A stretch of DNA of 64,000 nt from Streptomyces genisteinicus (GTDB lineage: Bacteria > Actinomycetota > Actinomycetes > Streptomycetales > Streptomycetaceae): assembly GCF_014489615.1 (NCBI RefSeq), contig NZ_CP060825.1:2645501-2709500 (forward strand). The letters are read 5' to 3'. A model generated the notes under the pieces. The model saw only the letters and a list, made by a program, of their open reading frames with translations. It did no database searches and was not told where the DNA came from. Below, piece after piece: positions 55,604 through 63,498 of the stretch. Numbering within the stretch: position 1 is the first letter of the stretch; each line of letters opens with the position of its first letter. Position numbers and translations under genes: made by a program.

Positions 55604-56412
55604 CCCCGTGCCGCGCACCGCGTGCGCGGCACCCCCACCCACGCACGGCCCTCGCGGGGTTCGCTCCGCGGGGGCCGGTGGTGTGTGCGGGCACGGGGGC
55701 GGGGGCGGGGCGCCTGCGGCGGGCTCCTCCCCCACCCCGCCCCTTCCCGAAACCGGGCTCCGCCCGGACCCCCGTACCGCGCTCCGCGCGGTGTCCTCAA
55801 TCGCCGGACGGGCTGACGGTGCCGGCCCCGCGGGCGCGGCGCTCCTTCCCGGCCTCGCGGCGTCCATGGCGGTTCCCCGCCCCGACGGCGTTCGAGGCGT
55901 GTTGCCCGCCCCGCCGGCGTTCGGGCCCCTCCCGGCTTCGCCGGACCCCGATGCGTCTTCCCGACCGCGACGACGATTGAGGCGCCTTCCCGGCCCCGCC
56001 GGCGTCCGGGCCCTTTCCGGCTTCGCCGGACCCGGTGCGCCATCCTGACCGCGCCGGCGTTTGAGGCGCGTTCCCGGCCCCGCCGGCGTCCGATACGCCT
56101 TCCCGACTACGACGACGTCCGATACCGCCTCCCGCCCGCGACGGCGCTTGAGGCGCGTTCCCGGCCCCAGCCCCGCCGGCGATCGAGGCGCCTTCTCAGC
56201 CTCGCCGGCGATGGAGGCGCGGGGCCCGGGGCGGAGCCCCGGTTGCGGGAAGGGCAGCCCCCAGCCCCGCCGGCACCCAAGGCGCCTTCCCAGCCCCGCC
56301 GGCGATTGAGGCGCGGGGCCCGGGGCGGAGCCCCGGTTGTGGGAAGGGGCGGGGTGGGGAAGGAGCCCGCCGCAGGCGGCCACCCCCGCGCCCCCACCAC
56401 CCCCGCAACGCC
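55604..56412. repeat. Field of degenerate 27-29-bp repeats downstream of murA
   Basis: An intergenic stretch of about 800 bases with at least twelve copies of a CCCGGCCCCGCCGGCGT-like core. The GGCG-type centres lie near 55890, 55919, 55948, 55976, 56004, 56032, 56059, 56088, 56117, 56146, 56181, 56210, 56275 and 56304, so spacing is mostly 27-29 bp. Many units end in GAGGCGC and start with CCTTCC. The core CCGGC-CCC-GCCGG is self-complementary. Period 29 breaks reading frames, so it is not coding. It resembles the short palindromic repeats scattered between Streptomyces genes. No terminator for murA other than this field is obvious. Confidence 0.8.
56214..56348. repeat. Two copies of a 41-bp GC-palindrome unit
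   Basis: The unit at 56214-56254 recurs at 56308-56348 with only one base change. It begins with GAGGCGCGGGGCCCGGGGCG, continues through GGAGCCCCGG and ends GGGAAGGG. Both follow a 29-bp repeat unit. The GGGGC...GCCCC pairing would form a hairpin in RNA or DNA. Confidence 0.8.
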
Positions 56413-56446
56413 GGAGGGCGGGCACCGATGCCGGTGCCCGCCCTCC
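56413..56446. terminator. Terminator behind hup
   Basis: GGAGGGCGGGCACCG pairs perfectly with CGGTGCCCGCCCTCC around ATGC, 34 bases past the hup stop on the minus strand. Confidence 0.85.
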
Positions 56447-56479
56447 GTGTGCCTGGGGCGCCTGACGCGCCCCGGCGCC

Positions 56480-56761
56480 TTACTTGCCCTTGGCGGCTTC
56501 CTTGAGCTTCGAGCCCGCGGAGACCTTCACGCTGTAGCCGGCCGGGATCTGGATGGGGTCGCCGGTCTGCGGGTTGCGAGCGGTGCGAGCGGCACGGTGG
56601 GTGCGCTCGAAGGTCAGGAAGCCGGGAATGGTGACCTTCTCGTCGCCCTTGGCGACGACCTCGCCGACGGTCTCGGCGAGAGCGGCCAGAACGGCGTCGG
56701 CGTCCTTGCGGGTCACCTCGGCGCGGTCGGCCAGCGCGGCCACCAGCTCACTGCGGTTCAT
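56480..56761 (-). CDS. hupA: HU nucleoid-associated protein
   Basis: A 93-residue HU. MNRSELVAALADRAEVTRKDADAVL starts the dimer core, and the DNA-binding arm is PGFLTFERTHRAARTARNPQTGD with the Pro that intercalates in DNA. It binds non-specifically and bends DNA. ATG at 56761 follows GGGAGTAAC. It is the short Streptomyces HU (the second, HupS, has a long Lys-rich tail). It lies between the murA repeat field and the malic enzyme gene. Confidence 0.96.
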   Translation of the reverse strand: MNRSELVAALADRAEVTRKDADAVLAALAETVGEVVAKGDEKVTIPGFLTFERTHRAARTARNPQTGDPIQIPAGYSVKVSAGSKLKEAAKGK

Positions 56762-57096
56762 GTTGTTACTCCCGTGTTCTTCTTGCTGTTGAGGCGTGCC
56801 ACGCGGCAGGGCCGCAGGAGGCACAGCAAAGCTGATGCTGCCAGGGCCCTCGGACATTCCCCGGACCCGGGTCTGCTGTCAGACCCTCGCGCCCGAATAG
56901 GCATCCTGCCCCCACCACCGGCGGGAACGCCAATCCGGCACTCTCCCGAGTCACACGAAAAGCGCCACAGCCCCGTCGCGGTGACGTTGCGTCGACTGTG
57001 CCGGGACTCCTCGGAGCGGTCGCGGGCTCATGATCCGCCACCCTAGAGGGGGATTTGGGATGCTGCGACCCGCGACGCGCCGTATGTCGGGCCGGG

Positions 57097-58530
57097 TCAG
57101 GCCTGAGCGGTGGTCGTCACACCCGCGCCCGCGGCCTTCGCGGCGTCGCGTACGGCACCGGCGACGGCACCCGCGACCTTGTCGTTGAAGACGGAGGGGA
57201 TGATGTAGTTCGGGTTGAGCTCGTCGTCCGTGACGACGTTCGCGAGCGCGGCCGCGGCCGCGAGCATCATCTCGGTGTTGACGGTGCGCGACTGGGCGTC
57301 CAGCAGACCGCGGAACACACCCGGGAAGACCAGCACGTTGTTGATCTGGTTGGGGAAGTCCGACCGCCCGGTGGCCACAACTGCCGCCGTCTGGCGTGCG
57401 ATTGCCGGGTCGACCTCGGGGTCCGGGTTCGCGAGCGCGAACACGATGGCGCCGTCCGCCATCGCGGCCACGTCCTCGGCGCCGAGGACGTTGGGGGCCG
57501 AGACGCCGATGAACACGTCGGCGCCCACGACCGCTTCCTTGAGGGTGCCGGTGACGCCCTCCGGGTTGGTGTTGTCGGCGATCCAGCGCAGCGGCGAGTC
57601 GACGGCGGCGTTCACCAGGTCCTCGCGGTCCGCGTGCACCACTCCGTGGATGTCGGCGACGACGGCGTGCTTGACGCCGGCCGCCAGCAGCAGCTTGAGG
57701 ATCGCGGTGCCGGCCGCGCCCGCGCCGGACATGACCACGCGCACGTCGGAGACCGACTTGCCCACCACACGCAGGGCGTTGGTGAGGGAGGCGAGGACGA
57801 CGATCGCGGTGCCGTGCTGGTCGTCGTGGAAGACGGGGATGTCCAGGGCCTCGCGCAGCCGGGCCTCGATCTCGAAGCAGCGCGGCGCGGAGATGTCCTC
57901 CAGGTTGATGCCCGCGAAGCCGGGCGCGATGGCCTTGACGATCTCGACGATGGCGTCGGTGTCCTGGGTGTCCAGGCAGATCGGCCAGGCGTCGATGCCG
58001 GCGAACCGCTTGAAGAGGGCGGCCTTGCCCTCCATGACGGGCAGCGCGGCCTTGGGGCCGATGTTGCCGAGGCCGAGCACGGCCGATCCGTCCGTCACCA
58101 CTGCAACGGAGTTGCGCTTGATGGTGAGCCGGCGGGCGTCCTCGGGGTTCTCGGCGATGGCCATGCAGACCCGCGCCACACCCGGGGTGTAGATCATCGA
58201 CAGGTCGTCGCGGTTGCGGATGGGGTGCTTGGACGCCATCTCGATCTTGCCGCCGAGGTGCATCAGGAACGTACGGTCGGAGACCTTGCCGAGGACGACG
58301 CCCTCGATGTCCCGCAGGCCCTCGACGATCTCGTCGGCGTGCGCGGTGGAGCTCGCGGCGATCGTGACGTCGATGCGCAGCTTCTCGTGGCCGGATGCGG
58401 TCACGTCGAGGCCGGTCACGGACCCGCCGGAGGATTCCACGGCGGTGGTGAGCTGGGAGACCGCGGTTCCGCTCGCGGGCACCTCCAGCCGGACCGTCAT
58501 CGAGTACGAGACGCTTGGCGCCGTTGCCAT
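57097..58530 (-). CDS. NAD-dependent malic enzyme with ACT domain
   Basis: A 477-residue enzyme that oxidatively decarboxylates malate to pyruvate. An N-terminal ACT-like regulatory domain (about residues 8-80, VRLEVPASGTAVSQLTTAVE) is fused to the malic domain (IYTPGVARVCMAIA, VVTDGSAVLGLGNIGP, VFHDDQHGTAIVVLA) and the NAD-binding domain (VVMSGAGAAGTAIL). Bacterial forms with ACT domains are allosterically regulated. It links the TCA cycle to pyruvate, useful during growth on organic acids or for NADH supply. It precedes a long non-coding region and the helD-like gene. Confidence 0.93.
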   Translation of the reverse strand: MATAPSVSYSMTVRLEVPASGTAVSQLTTAVESSGGSVTGLDVTASGHEKLRIDVTIAASSTAHADEIVEGLRDIEGVVLGKVSDRTFLMHLGGKIEMASKHPIRNRDDLSMIYTPGVARVCMAIAENPEDARRLTIKRNSVAVVTDGSAVLGLGNIGPKAALPVMEGKAALFKRFAGIDAWPICLDTQDTDAIVEIVKAIAPGFAGINLEDISAPRCFEIEARLREALDIPVFHDDQHGTAIVVLASLTNALRVVGKSVSDVRVVMSGAGAAGTAILKLLLAAGVKHAVVADIHGVVHADREDLVNAAVDSPLRWIADNTNPEGVTGTLKEAVVGADVFIGVSAPNVLGAEDVAAMADGAIVFALANPDPEVDPAIARQTAAVVATGRSDFPNQINNVLVFPGVFRGLLDAQSRTVNTEMMLAAAAALANVVTDDELNPNYIIPSVFNDKVAGAVAGAVRDAAKAAGAGVTTTAQA

Positions 58531-58754
58531 GACCGGGTTCCTCTGCTTTCCCTAGCTTCGCTGCTGCGCGGCACCGCGGCCGGGGCCCGGGCAGCGCTCT
58601 CCGATGGTGACACCTACCCGCGAGTAGCAGGTAATGCGGTCATTTAGTTTTCGGAAAGTATCTTCCACGATACGAGAAGCAGCCTACGGGATCGCGCCGC
58701 GCAGCAGAAGACCGGGAAGCGGAAGAGGTCCGCGAAACGGCGGAGGCCGGCGAA

Positions 58755-58900
58755 ACGGAAGAGGTCCGGGTCACCGAGGGGTGACCCGGACCTCTGTCCG
58801 GAAGAAGTGGCACCGACCCGCCATGCTCGCCTCGCGGCAAGTGGTCGCTCGTAGCGACGAAGGTTGGGCCCGGGGGCTTGGATCGAGCCGGTGCCACACC
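58755..58900 (-). ncRNA. Candidate structured RNA between helD-like and malic enzyme genes
   Basis: No gene is convincing in 58531-59051. GTGGCACCG (58807-58815) pairs perfectly with CGGTGCCAC (58889-58897), closing a 91-nt domain. It contains GTCGCT-CGT-AGCGAC (58844-58858). A perfect 15-bp stem with a GAGG loop (58761-58794) lies just outside and would act as a terminator for minus-strand transcription. I recall, unverified, that small RNAs in S. coelicolor are named after adjacent genes and that one named scr2952 may correspond. Orientation is inferred from the terminator position. Confidence 0.5.
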
Positions 58901-59051
58901 CAGGCTAACGCACCACCCGGGGAAGTGATTCCCCTGCGGCACGTTGACTCGCCGTCAGTCCGCGCGGCCCCGTGCGGAGCGCCCGCCGGGAGCCACCCGG
59001 ACGGCGCGGCCGCCCGCGGGAGCCGGCCCGCGGCGCCCGCGGGCCGTTCCG

Positions 59052-61433
59052 TCAGTCCCGCAGCAGGTCGGGGACCCCGTCCCCGTCCGGCTGGTCCCGG
59101 CGCGCCGAGACGACGGTGAGCTGCTGCGTCGCCCGGGTGAGGGCCACGTACAGCACCCGCAGTCCGGCGGGGCTCTCGTCGGCGATCTCGGCCGGCGAGA
59201 CCACGACCGTGGCGTCGTACTCCAGGCCCTTCGCCTCCAGCGAACCGAGCGCCACCACCCGCTCGCCGAGGCCGGCGAGCCAGCGGGCGGCCTGCTCGCG
59301 GCGGTGCATCGCCACCACGACGCCGACCGTGCCGTCCACCGAGTCCAGCAGCCGCTCCGCCTCGGAGCGCACGGTGTCCGCGAGGTCGCCGCCGTCGGGC
59401 ACCACCGCGAAACGGGGGCGCACGCCGGTGGAACGCACCGCGGCGGGCGAGCGCATCCCGGGCATCGCCAGCGCGAGGACCTTCGCCGCGAGCTCGGCGA
59501 TCTCGGCCGGGTTGCGGTAGTTCACCGTCAGCTCGAAACGCCGCCGGGGTCGGGTGCCGAGCGCCTCGTCCCGCGCCTCGGCGGCCTCGTCGGGCGAGGA
59601 CCAGGAGGACTGCGCGGGGTCGCCGACCACGGTCCAGGTCGCGTGGCGGCCGCGACGGCCGACCATGCGCCACTGCATCGGGGTCAGGTCCTGCGCCTCG
59701 TCGACGATGACGTGGGCGTACTCGGTGCGTTCGGCGGCCAGCCGCTCGGCGCGCTCCCGCTGCGACTCCTCGCGCTGCGGCATCAGCTCCTCCAGGCCGG
59801 TGAGCTGGTCCAGCGGGTCGAACTCGCGCTTCCTGCGGGGCCGCGCGGGCGCGCCGAGCAGCGCACCGAGCTCGTCGAGCAGGGCGACGTCGTGGACCGA
59901 CAGCGCCTCGCGCCGCAGCGACCGGGCGAGCCGGCGCACCTCACCGGGGTTGAGGACCCGCCGGGCCCAGCGGCCGAGGCGCCGCTCGTCCGCCATGGCG
60001 GCCAGCACCCCGCGGGGGGTCAGCTCGGGCCACCAGGCGTCGAGGAAGGCGAGGAAGCTGTCCTCCGACGTGACGTCCTCGTCGAAGGAGGAGCGCAGCT
60101 CGGCGGCGAGCTCGGGGTCGCCCGGGTGCCGGCCGGCGGCTCCCGACTTGGCGTAGAGGGCGTCCAGCAGCAGCCGGCGGGCCCGCGGGCGGAGCAGGTT
60201 GACGGGCGTGGTGCCGCCGAGGGCGTTGTGCCGGATGCGCTGGAGTTCGTCGGCCTCCAGCTCCAGGCGGCGGCCGAAGACCACCACCCGCAGCCGGTCG
60301 GGGGTGGTCGTCGCCGCGGGCTCCTCCCCCAGGGCGAGCTGTCCCCCGGCGGGCGCGGACGGCTGCTCCAGCGCGCCCCTGGCCGCCTTGCGCAGCACCT
60401 TCAGCATCCGGGAGGAGCCCTTGACGCGGGCGACCGCCGGTTCGTCGTACGCGGTGGCCTCGGCCCCGTCGACGAGTGAGCCGACGGCGCGGATGGCGAC
60501 CTGGCCCTCCTCGCCGAGCGAGGGCAGCACGCCCTCGGTGTAGGCGACCAGCAGCGGCGTCGGCGAGACGATGAGGATGCCGCCGGAGTATCTGCGCCGG
60601 TCCTTGTAGAGGAGGTAGGCCGCCCGGTGCAGGGCCACGGCCGTCTTCCCGGTGCCGGGGCCGCCCTCCACGTACGTGACGGACGCGGCGGGGGCCCGGA
60701 TGACCAGGTCCTGCTCGGCCTGGATGGAGGCGACGATGTCGCGCATGGTGTGGCTGCGGGCCTGGCCCAGGGCGGCCATCAGGGCGCCGTCGCCGACGAC
60801 GGCCAGCGGGGCGCCGTCGAGGGAGGCGGTGAGCTCGGGGCGCATCAGGTCGTCCTCGACGCCGAGGACCTTGCGCCCGCGCGAGCGGATGACCCGGCGC
60901 CGCACGACCCGGCCGGGCTCGACCGGTGTGGACCGGTAGAAGGGGGCCGCGGCCGGGGCGCGCCAGTCGATCACGAGCGGCGCGTAGTCGGCGTCGAGCA
61001 CGCCGATCCGGCCGATGTGGAGGGTCTCGCCGATCGGGGCGGTGCCGTCGTCACGGACCGCGTCGTCGGCGGGCTCCACGGAGGTGTGGGCGCCGTCGGG
61101 GCCCCGTTCGCCGTCCTTGCCGTACAGCAGGTCGATCCTGCCGAAGAGGAAGTCCTCGAACTCGTTGTTGAGCCGGTTGAGGTGGACGCCGGCACGGAAG
61201 ACCTGGGCGTCCCGCTCGGCGAGCGCGCCGGGCGTGCCGACCTGGCCCCGCTTGGCGGCGTCGTCCATCAGGAACTCCGCCTCGTGGATCTTCTCCTCCA
61301 GACGGCGGTAGACCCGGTCCAGATGGACCTGTTCGACGCCGATCTCACGGTCTCGCACCGAATCGGCGGCGGACGCGGCCGCCGGAACGGTCACGGAATC
61401 GACTACGGAATCAGCGGCATCCTGCGCGGCCAC
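59052..61433 (-). CDS. HelD-like RNA polymerase-binding ATPase (UvrD superfamily)
   Basis: A 793-residue superfamily 1 protein. A charged coiled-coil N-terminus (about residues 30-75, IGVEQVHLDRVYRRLEEKI) is followed by Walker A GGPGTGKTAVALHRAAY, the DEAQDL Walker B, and the C-terminal ALTRATQQL motif. Domain order matches HelD, which recycles RNA polymerase and releases sigma or stalled complexes; the relative HelR of Streptomyces protects RNA polymerase from rifamycins. I could not see the 19-bp rifamycin-associated element upstream, so resistance is not implied. GTG start at 61433. Confidence 0.9.
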   Translation of the reverse strand: MAAQDAADSVVDSVTVPAAASAADSVRDREIGVEQVHLDRVYRRLEEKIHEAEFLMDDAAKRGQVGTPGALAERDAQVFRAGVHLNRLNNEFEDFLFGRIDLLYGKDGERGPDGAHTSVEPADDAVRDDGTAPIGETLHIGRIGVLDADYAPLVIDWRAPAAAPFYRSTPVEPGRVVRRRVIRSRGRKVLGVEDDLMRPELTASLDGAPLAVVGDGALMAALGQARSHTMRDIVASIQAEQDLVIRAPAASVTYVEGGPGTGKTAVALHRAAYLLYKDRRRYSGGILIVSPTPLLVAYTEGVLPSLGEEGQVAIRAVGSLVDGAEATAYDEPAVARVKGSSRMLKVLRKAARGALEQPSAPAGGQLALGEEPAATTTPDRLRVVVFGRRLELEADELQRIRHNALGGTTPVNLLRPRARRLLLDALYAKSGAAGRHPGDPELAAELRSSFDEDVTSEDSFLAFLDAWWPELTPRGVLAAMADERRLGRWARRVLNPGEVRRLARSLRREALSVHDVALLDELGALLGAPARPRRKREFDPLDQLTGLEELMPQREESQRERAERLAAERTEYAHVIVDEAQDLTPMQWRMVGRRGRHATWTVVGDPAQSSWSSPDEAAEARDEALGTRPRRRFELTVNYRNPAEIAELAAKVLALAMPGMRSPAAVRSTGVRPRFAVVPDGGDLADTVRSEAERLLDSVDGTVGVVVAMHRREQAARWLAGLGERVVALGSLEAKGLEYDATVVVSPAEIADESPAGLRVLYVALTRATQQLTVVSARRDQPDGDGVPDLLRD

Positions 61434-61803
61434 CGAGGCCCCCTTCTGACGTGCACTGGGCAGCCGTCAACCGTACGGCAAGGGGGGTGGGGATTGCACC
61501 TGTGTCCGGCCTGCGGCACGGTCCGGAACCCGTACGGAACCCGTCCGGGGCAGGGCCCGGACGCCCGCGGCGCGCAAGCGGCGCGTGCGCGGCGCGTGCG
61601 CGGCGCCAGCCGGGGGCGCGGAGAGGCACGGTGCCTCGCACCTGCCGTGCGGTCCCGGCCTCCGGGTCGCGGCACGGGCCCCGCGCGGGCGGGCGGCGCC
61701 GCGCACCACGGAGCCCGCCCGCGCACCACCGGCCCCGCCGCCGTGCGGGCATGCGAACGCCCCGGGCCTCGGGGGACCGGGGGAGGCGGCCGGCGCCGGG
61801 TGG
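61434..61803. other. Intergenic region upstream of the HelD-like gene
   Basis: 370 bases. It must hold the promoter for the HelD-like gene. Short GCGCGTGCGCG repeats lie at 61577-61610. I see no gene, terminator with clear stem, or ribo-regulator. Confidence 0.5.
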
Positions 61804-62625
61804 CTACGCGTCGACCTCCACCAGGCGGGTGCCGTCGAAGGTGCGGACCTCGAAGCGGTCGATCTCGTCGCGGTCCATGGCCGCGCCGCCGTGGACGTAG
61901 AGCGGGTTCCTGGCCGCCTCGTGCGGGCTGTCCTCGATGCCGTATCCCCACTCGGGGACCGCCCAGGAGGTGACGACCTCCTCCTCGCCCGTGGTCGAGA
62001 CGGCGACCAGGCTGCACTTGAGGGGGCCCTTGACGTTCTTCAGCTCCAGGACGGTGTGGGTGCCCCAGCCCTTCTTCTCCAGGCCGACGACGGCGCTGAC
62101 CCTGGTCGTCGCGTCGCTGCCCTCGACCTTCTCCTCCATGTGGTGGAAGAAGGCGTCCTCGGCGGGGCTGGTGGGGTGGGGGTCGGCCGCCCGGCTGCTG
62201 CGGGTGTCGTCCGCCGTGACGACGACCGCGACCGCCGGGCCGCCGATGATCAGCGCGGCGCAGGCGGCGAGCAGGTACATCCCGCGACGGCGCTTCGCCG
62301 CCCGCTTGACCGCCACCTCGTCGAGCAGCCCGTCGAGGACCCGGGGGCTCGGCGAGGCGGGGACCACCGGTGCGGGCCTCGGCGGCGGGAAGTCGGCCGC
62401 TCCGGCCATGCCCCAGGGGTCGCCCTGGGGCGGCGCGGCCGCCGGGGGCGCGTCCGCCAGCATCGCCAGCATCGGTTCCATGCCGGAGAACTCGTCGAGA
62501 CGGGCGGCGCACAGGTCGCACCCGGCCAGATGCGCCTCGAAGGCGGAGGCGTCCGCTTCGTCGAGCACTCCGAGCACATACGCGCCGACGGCGTCGTGCA
62601 CGGACTCCTGCTCGTACCTGGTCAC
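61804..62625 (-). CDS. Zinc-finger anti-sigma factor (membrane)
   Basis: A 273-residue protein. The N-terminal cytoplasmic part is a zinc-anti-sigma domain: H32-x3-C36-x2-C39 (EAHLAGCDLC), which holds the sigma factor and may release it on oxidation. One helix (about residues 115-138, YLLAACAALIIGGPAVAVVV) spans the membrane, and an extracytoplasmic beta-rich domain of about 130 residues follows, probably sensing an outside signal. Its start overlaps the sigma stop by 4 bases, the standard arrangement for cognate pairs. Confidence 0.93.
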   Translation of the reverse strand: MTRYEQESVHDAVGAYVLGVLDEADASAFEAHLAGCDLCAARLDEFSGMEPMLAMLADAPPAAAPPQGDPWGMAGAADFPPPRPAPVVPASPSPRVLDGLLDEVAVKRAAKRRRGMYLLAACAALIIGGPAVAVVVTADDTRSSRAADPHPTSPAEDAFFHHMEEKVEGSDATTRVSAVVGLEKKGWGTHTVLELKNVKGPLKCSLVAVSTTGEEEVVTSWAVPEWGYGIEDSPHEAARNPLYVHGGAAMDRDEIDRFEVRTFDGTRLVEVDA

Positions 62626-63242
62626 GCCGAGACCCCCCTCTCCTCCAGAGCGAGCTTCATGGAACGCAGTGCGTAGAACACGCGGGACCGCACGGTCCCG
62701 CTGGGTATGCCGAGCGTTTCGGCCGCCTCATTGACCGTACGCCCCTTGAAATACGTCTCGACAAGGACTTCCCGGTGAGCGGGTGTCAAATCGTCGAGCG
62801 CATCCGAGAGCGTCATGAGCCACAACGCCTTGTCGATCTCGTCCTCCGCGGGCATGACCTCCAGCGGCGACGGATCGACCTCCTGCGGCCGGGCCTGCCG
62901 GCTGCGGTGCGCGTCGATGACGATGCGACGGGCGACCGTCACCAGCCAGGGTCGGACAGAGCCGGTGGCCCGGTTGAGCCGGCCGGCGTTCTTCCAGGCA
63001 CGGATGAGCGTCTCCTGTACGACGTCCTCGGCGCGCTGGCGGTCGCCGGCGACGAGGCGCAGTACGTAGGCGAGCAACGGTCCGGCGTGTTCGCGGTAGA
63101 GCGCGCGCATCAACTCCTCGTCGGGGACGGAGGTGTCGGTGGGCGGCTTCTCCTCCCCGGAGCCTCCGGGACGCGGGAGATGCCCTCTGCGATGGCGGGC
63201 CCGTTGCGGACGGTCATCGGCCACGGCGGCATCCTTGCGCAC
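62622..63242 (-). CDS. ECF-family RNA polymerase sigma factor
   Basis: A 206-residue sigma70 group 4 protein. Region 2 is LMRALYREHAGPLLAYVLRLV with VVQETLIRAWKN, and region 4 is LDDLTPAHREVLVETYFKGRT with the helix-turn-helix IPSGTVRSRVFYALRSMKL. A disordered N-terminus of about 40 residues precedes region 2. GTG at 63242 has GGGAGG 8 bases upstream; the frame continues to 63347. It is held by the downstream membrane anti-sigma, so it should respond to an envelope or redox signal. Confidence 0.93.
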   Translation of the reverse strand: MRKDAAVADDRPQRARHRRGHLPRPGGSGEEKPPTDTSVPDEELMRALYREHAGPLLAYVLRLVAGDRQRAEDVVQETLIRAWKNAGRLNRATGSVRPWLVTVARRIVIDAHRSRQARPQEVDPSPLEVMPAEDEIDKALWLMTLSDALDDLTPAHREVLVETYFKGRTVNEAAETLGIPSGTVRSRVFYALRSMKLALEERGVSA

Positions 63243-63498
63243 CTGAACCTCCCGGTCGAGACCCTGCTCACTGCACGGCTGCTGCTTGTCCCCCTGAACT
63301 ACGGGGTGGGCCGGAGGATCACTCAACGCGGGGCGAAGAAACTTCAAGATCTTTTCCGCGGAACGGGTTTCGGCGCCGCGGGAGGTGCGCGGAGCCGCGC
63401 CGAACGGCGGGCCGGCGGACCCGGGGCGCCGGACCGTAAAGCCACCGGACCGCGAACCACCGGACCACCGCCCCCCCGAACCTTCGGGCGACGGCCCG
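63243..63498. other. Intergenic region upstream of the sigma factor
   Basis: 256 bases holding the sigma promoter. I searched for an ECF-type GGAAC/CGTC pair and found no spaced match; nothing further is supported. Confidence 0.45.

Noticed and set aside
55604..56412. CRISPR-like appearance of the periodic repeats behind murA
   Set aside because: Units are degenerate and contiguous without unique spacers, the core is GC-palindromic, and no cas genes are in the window.
57055..58647. Long forward frame opposite the malic enzyme
   Set aside because: Shadow of the malic enzyme; low complexity and no fold.
58640..58942. Minus-strand 100-codon frame in the sRNA candidate region
   Set aside because: Lacks a ribosome-binding site, contains repeated Ser/Arg runs from the repeats, and overlaps the predicted stems.
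61434..61803. Rifamycin-associated element upstream of the HelD-like gene
   Set aside because: I looked for the characteristic inverted repeat and found no match, so I did not claim rifamycin induction.
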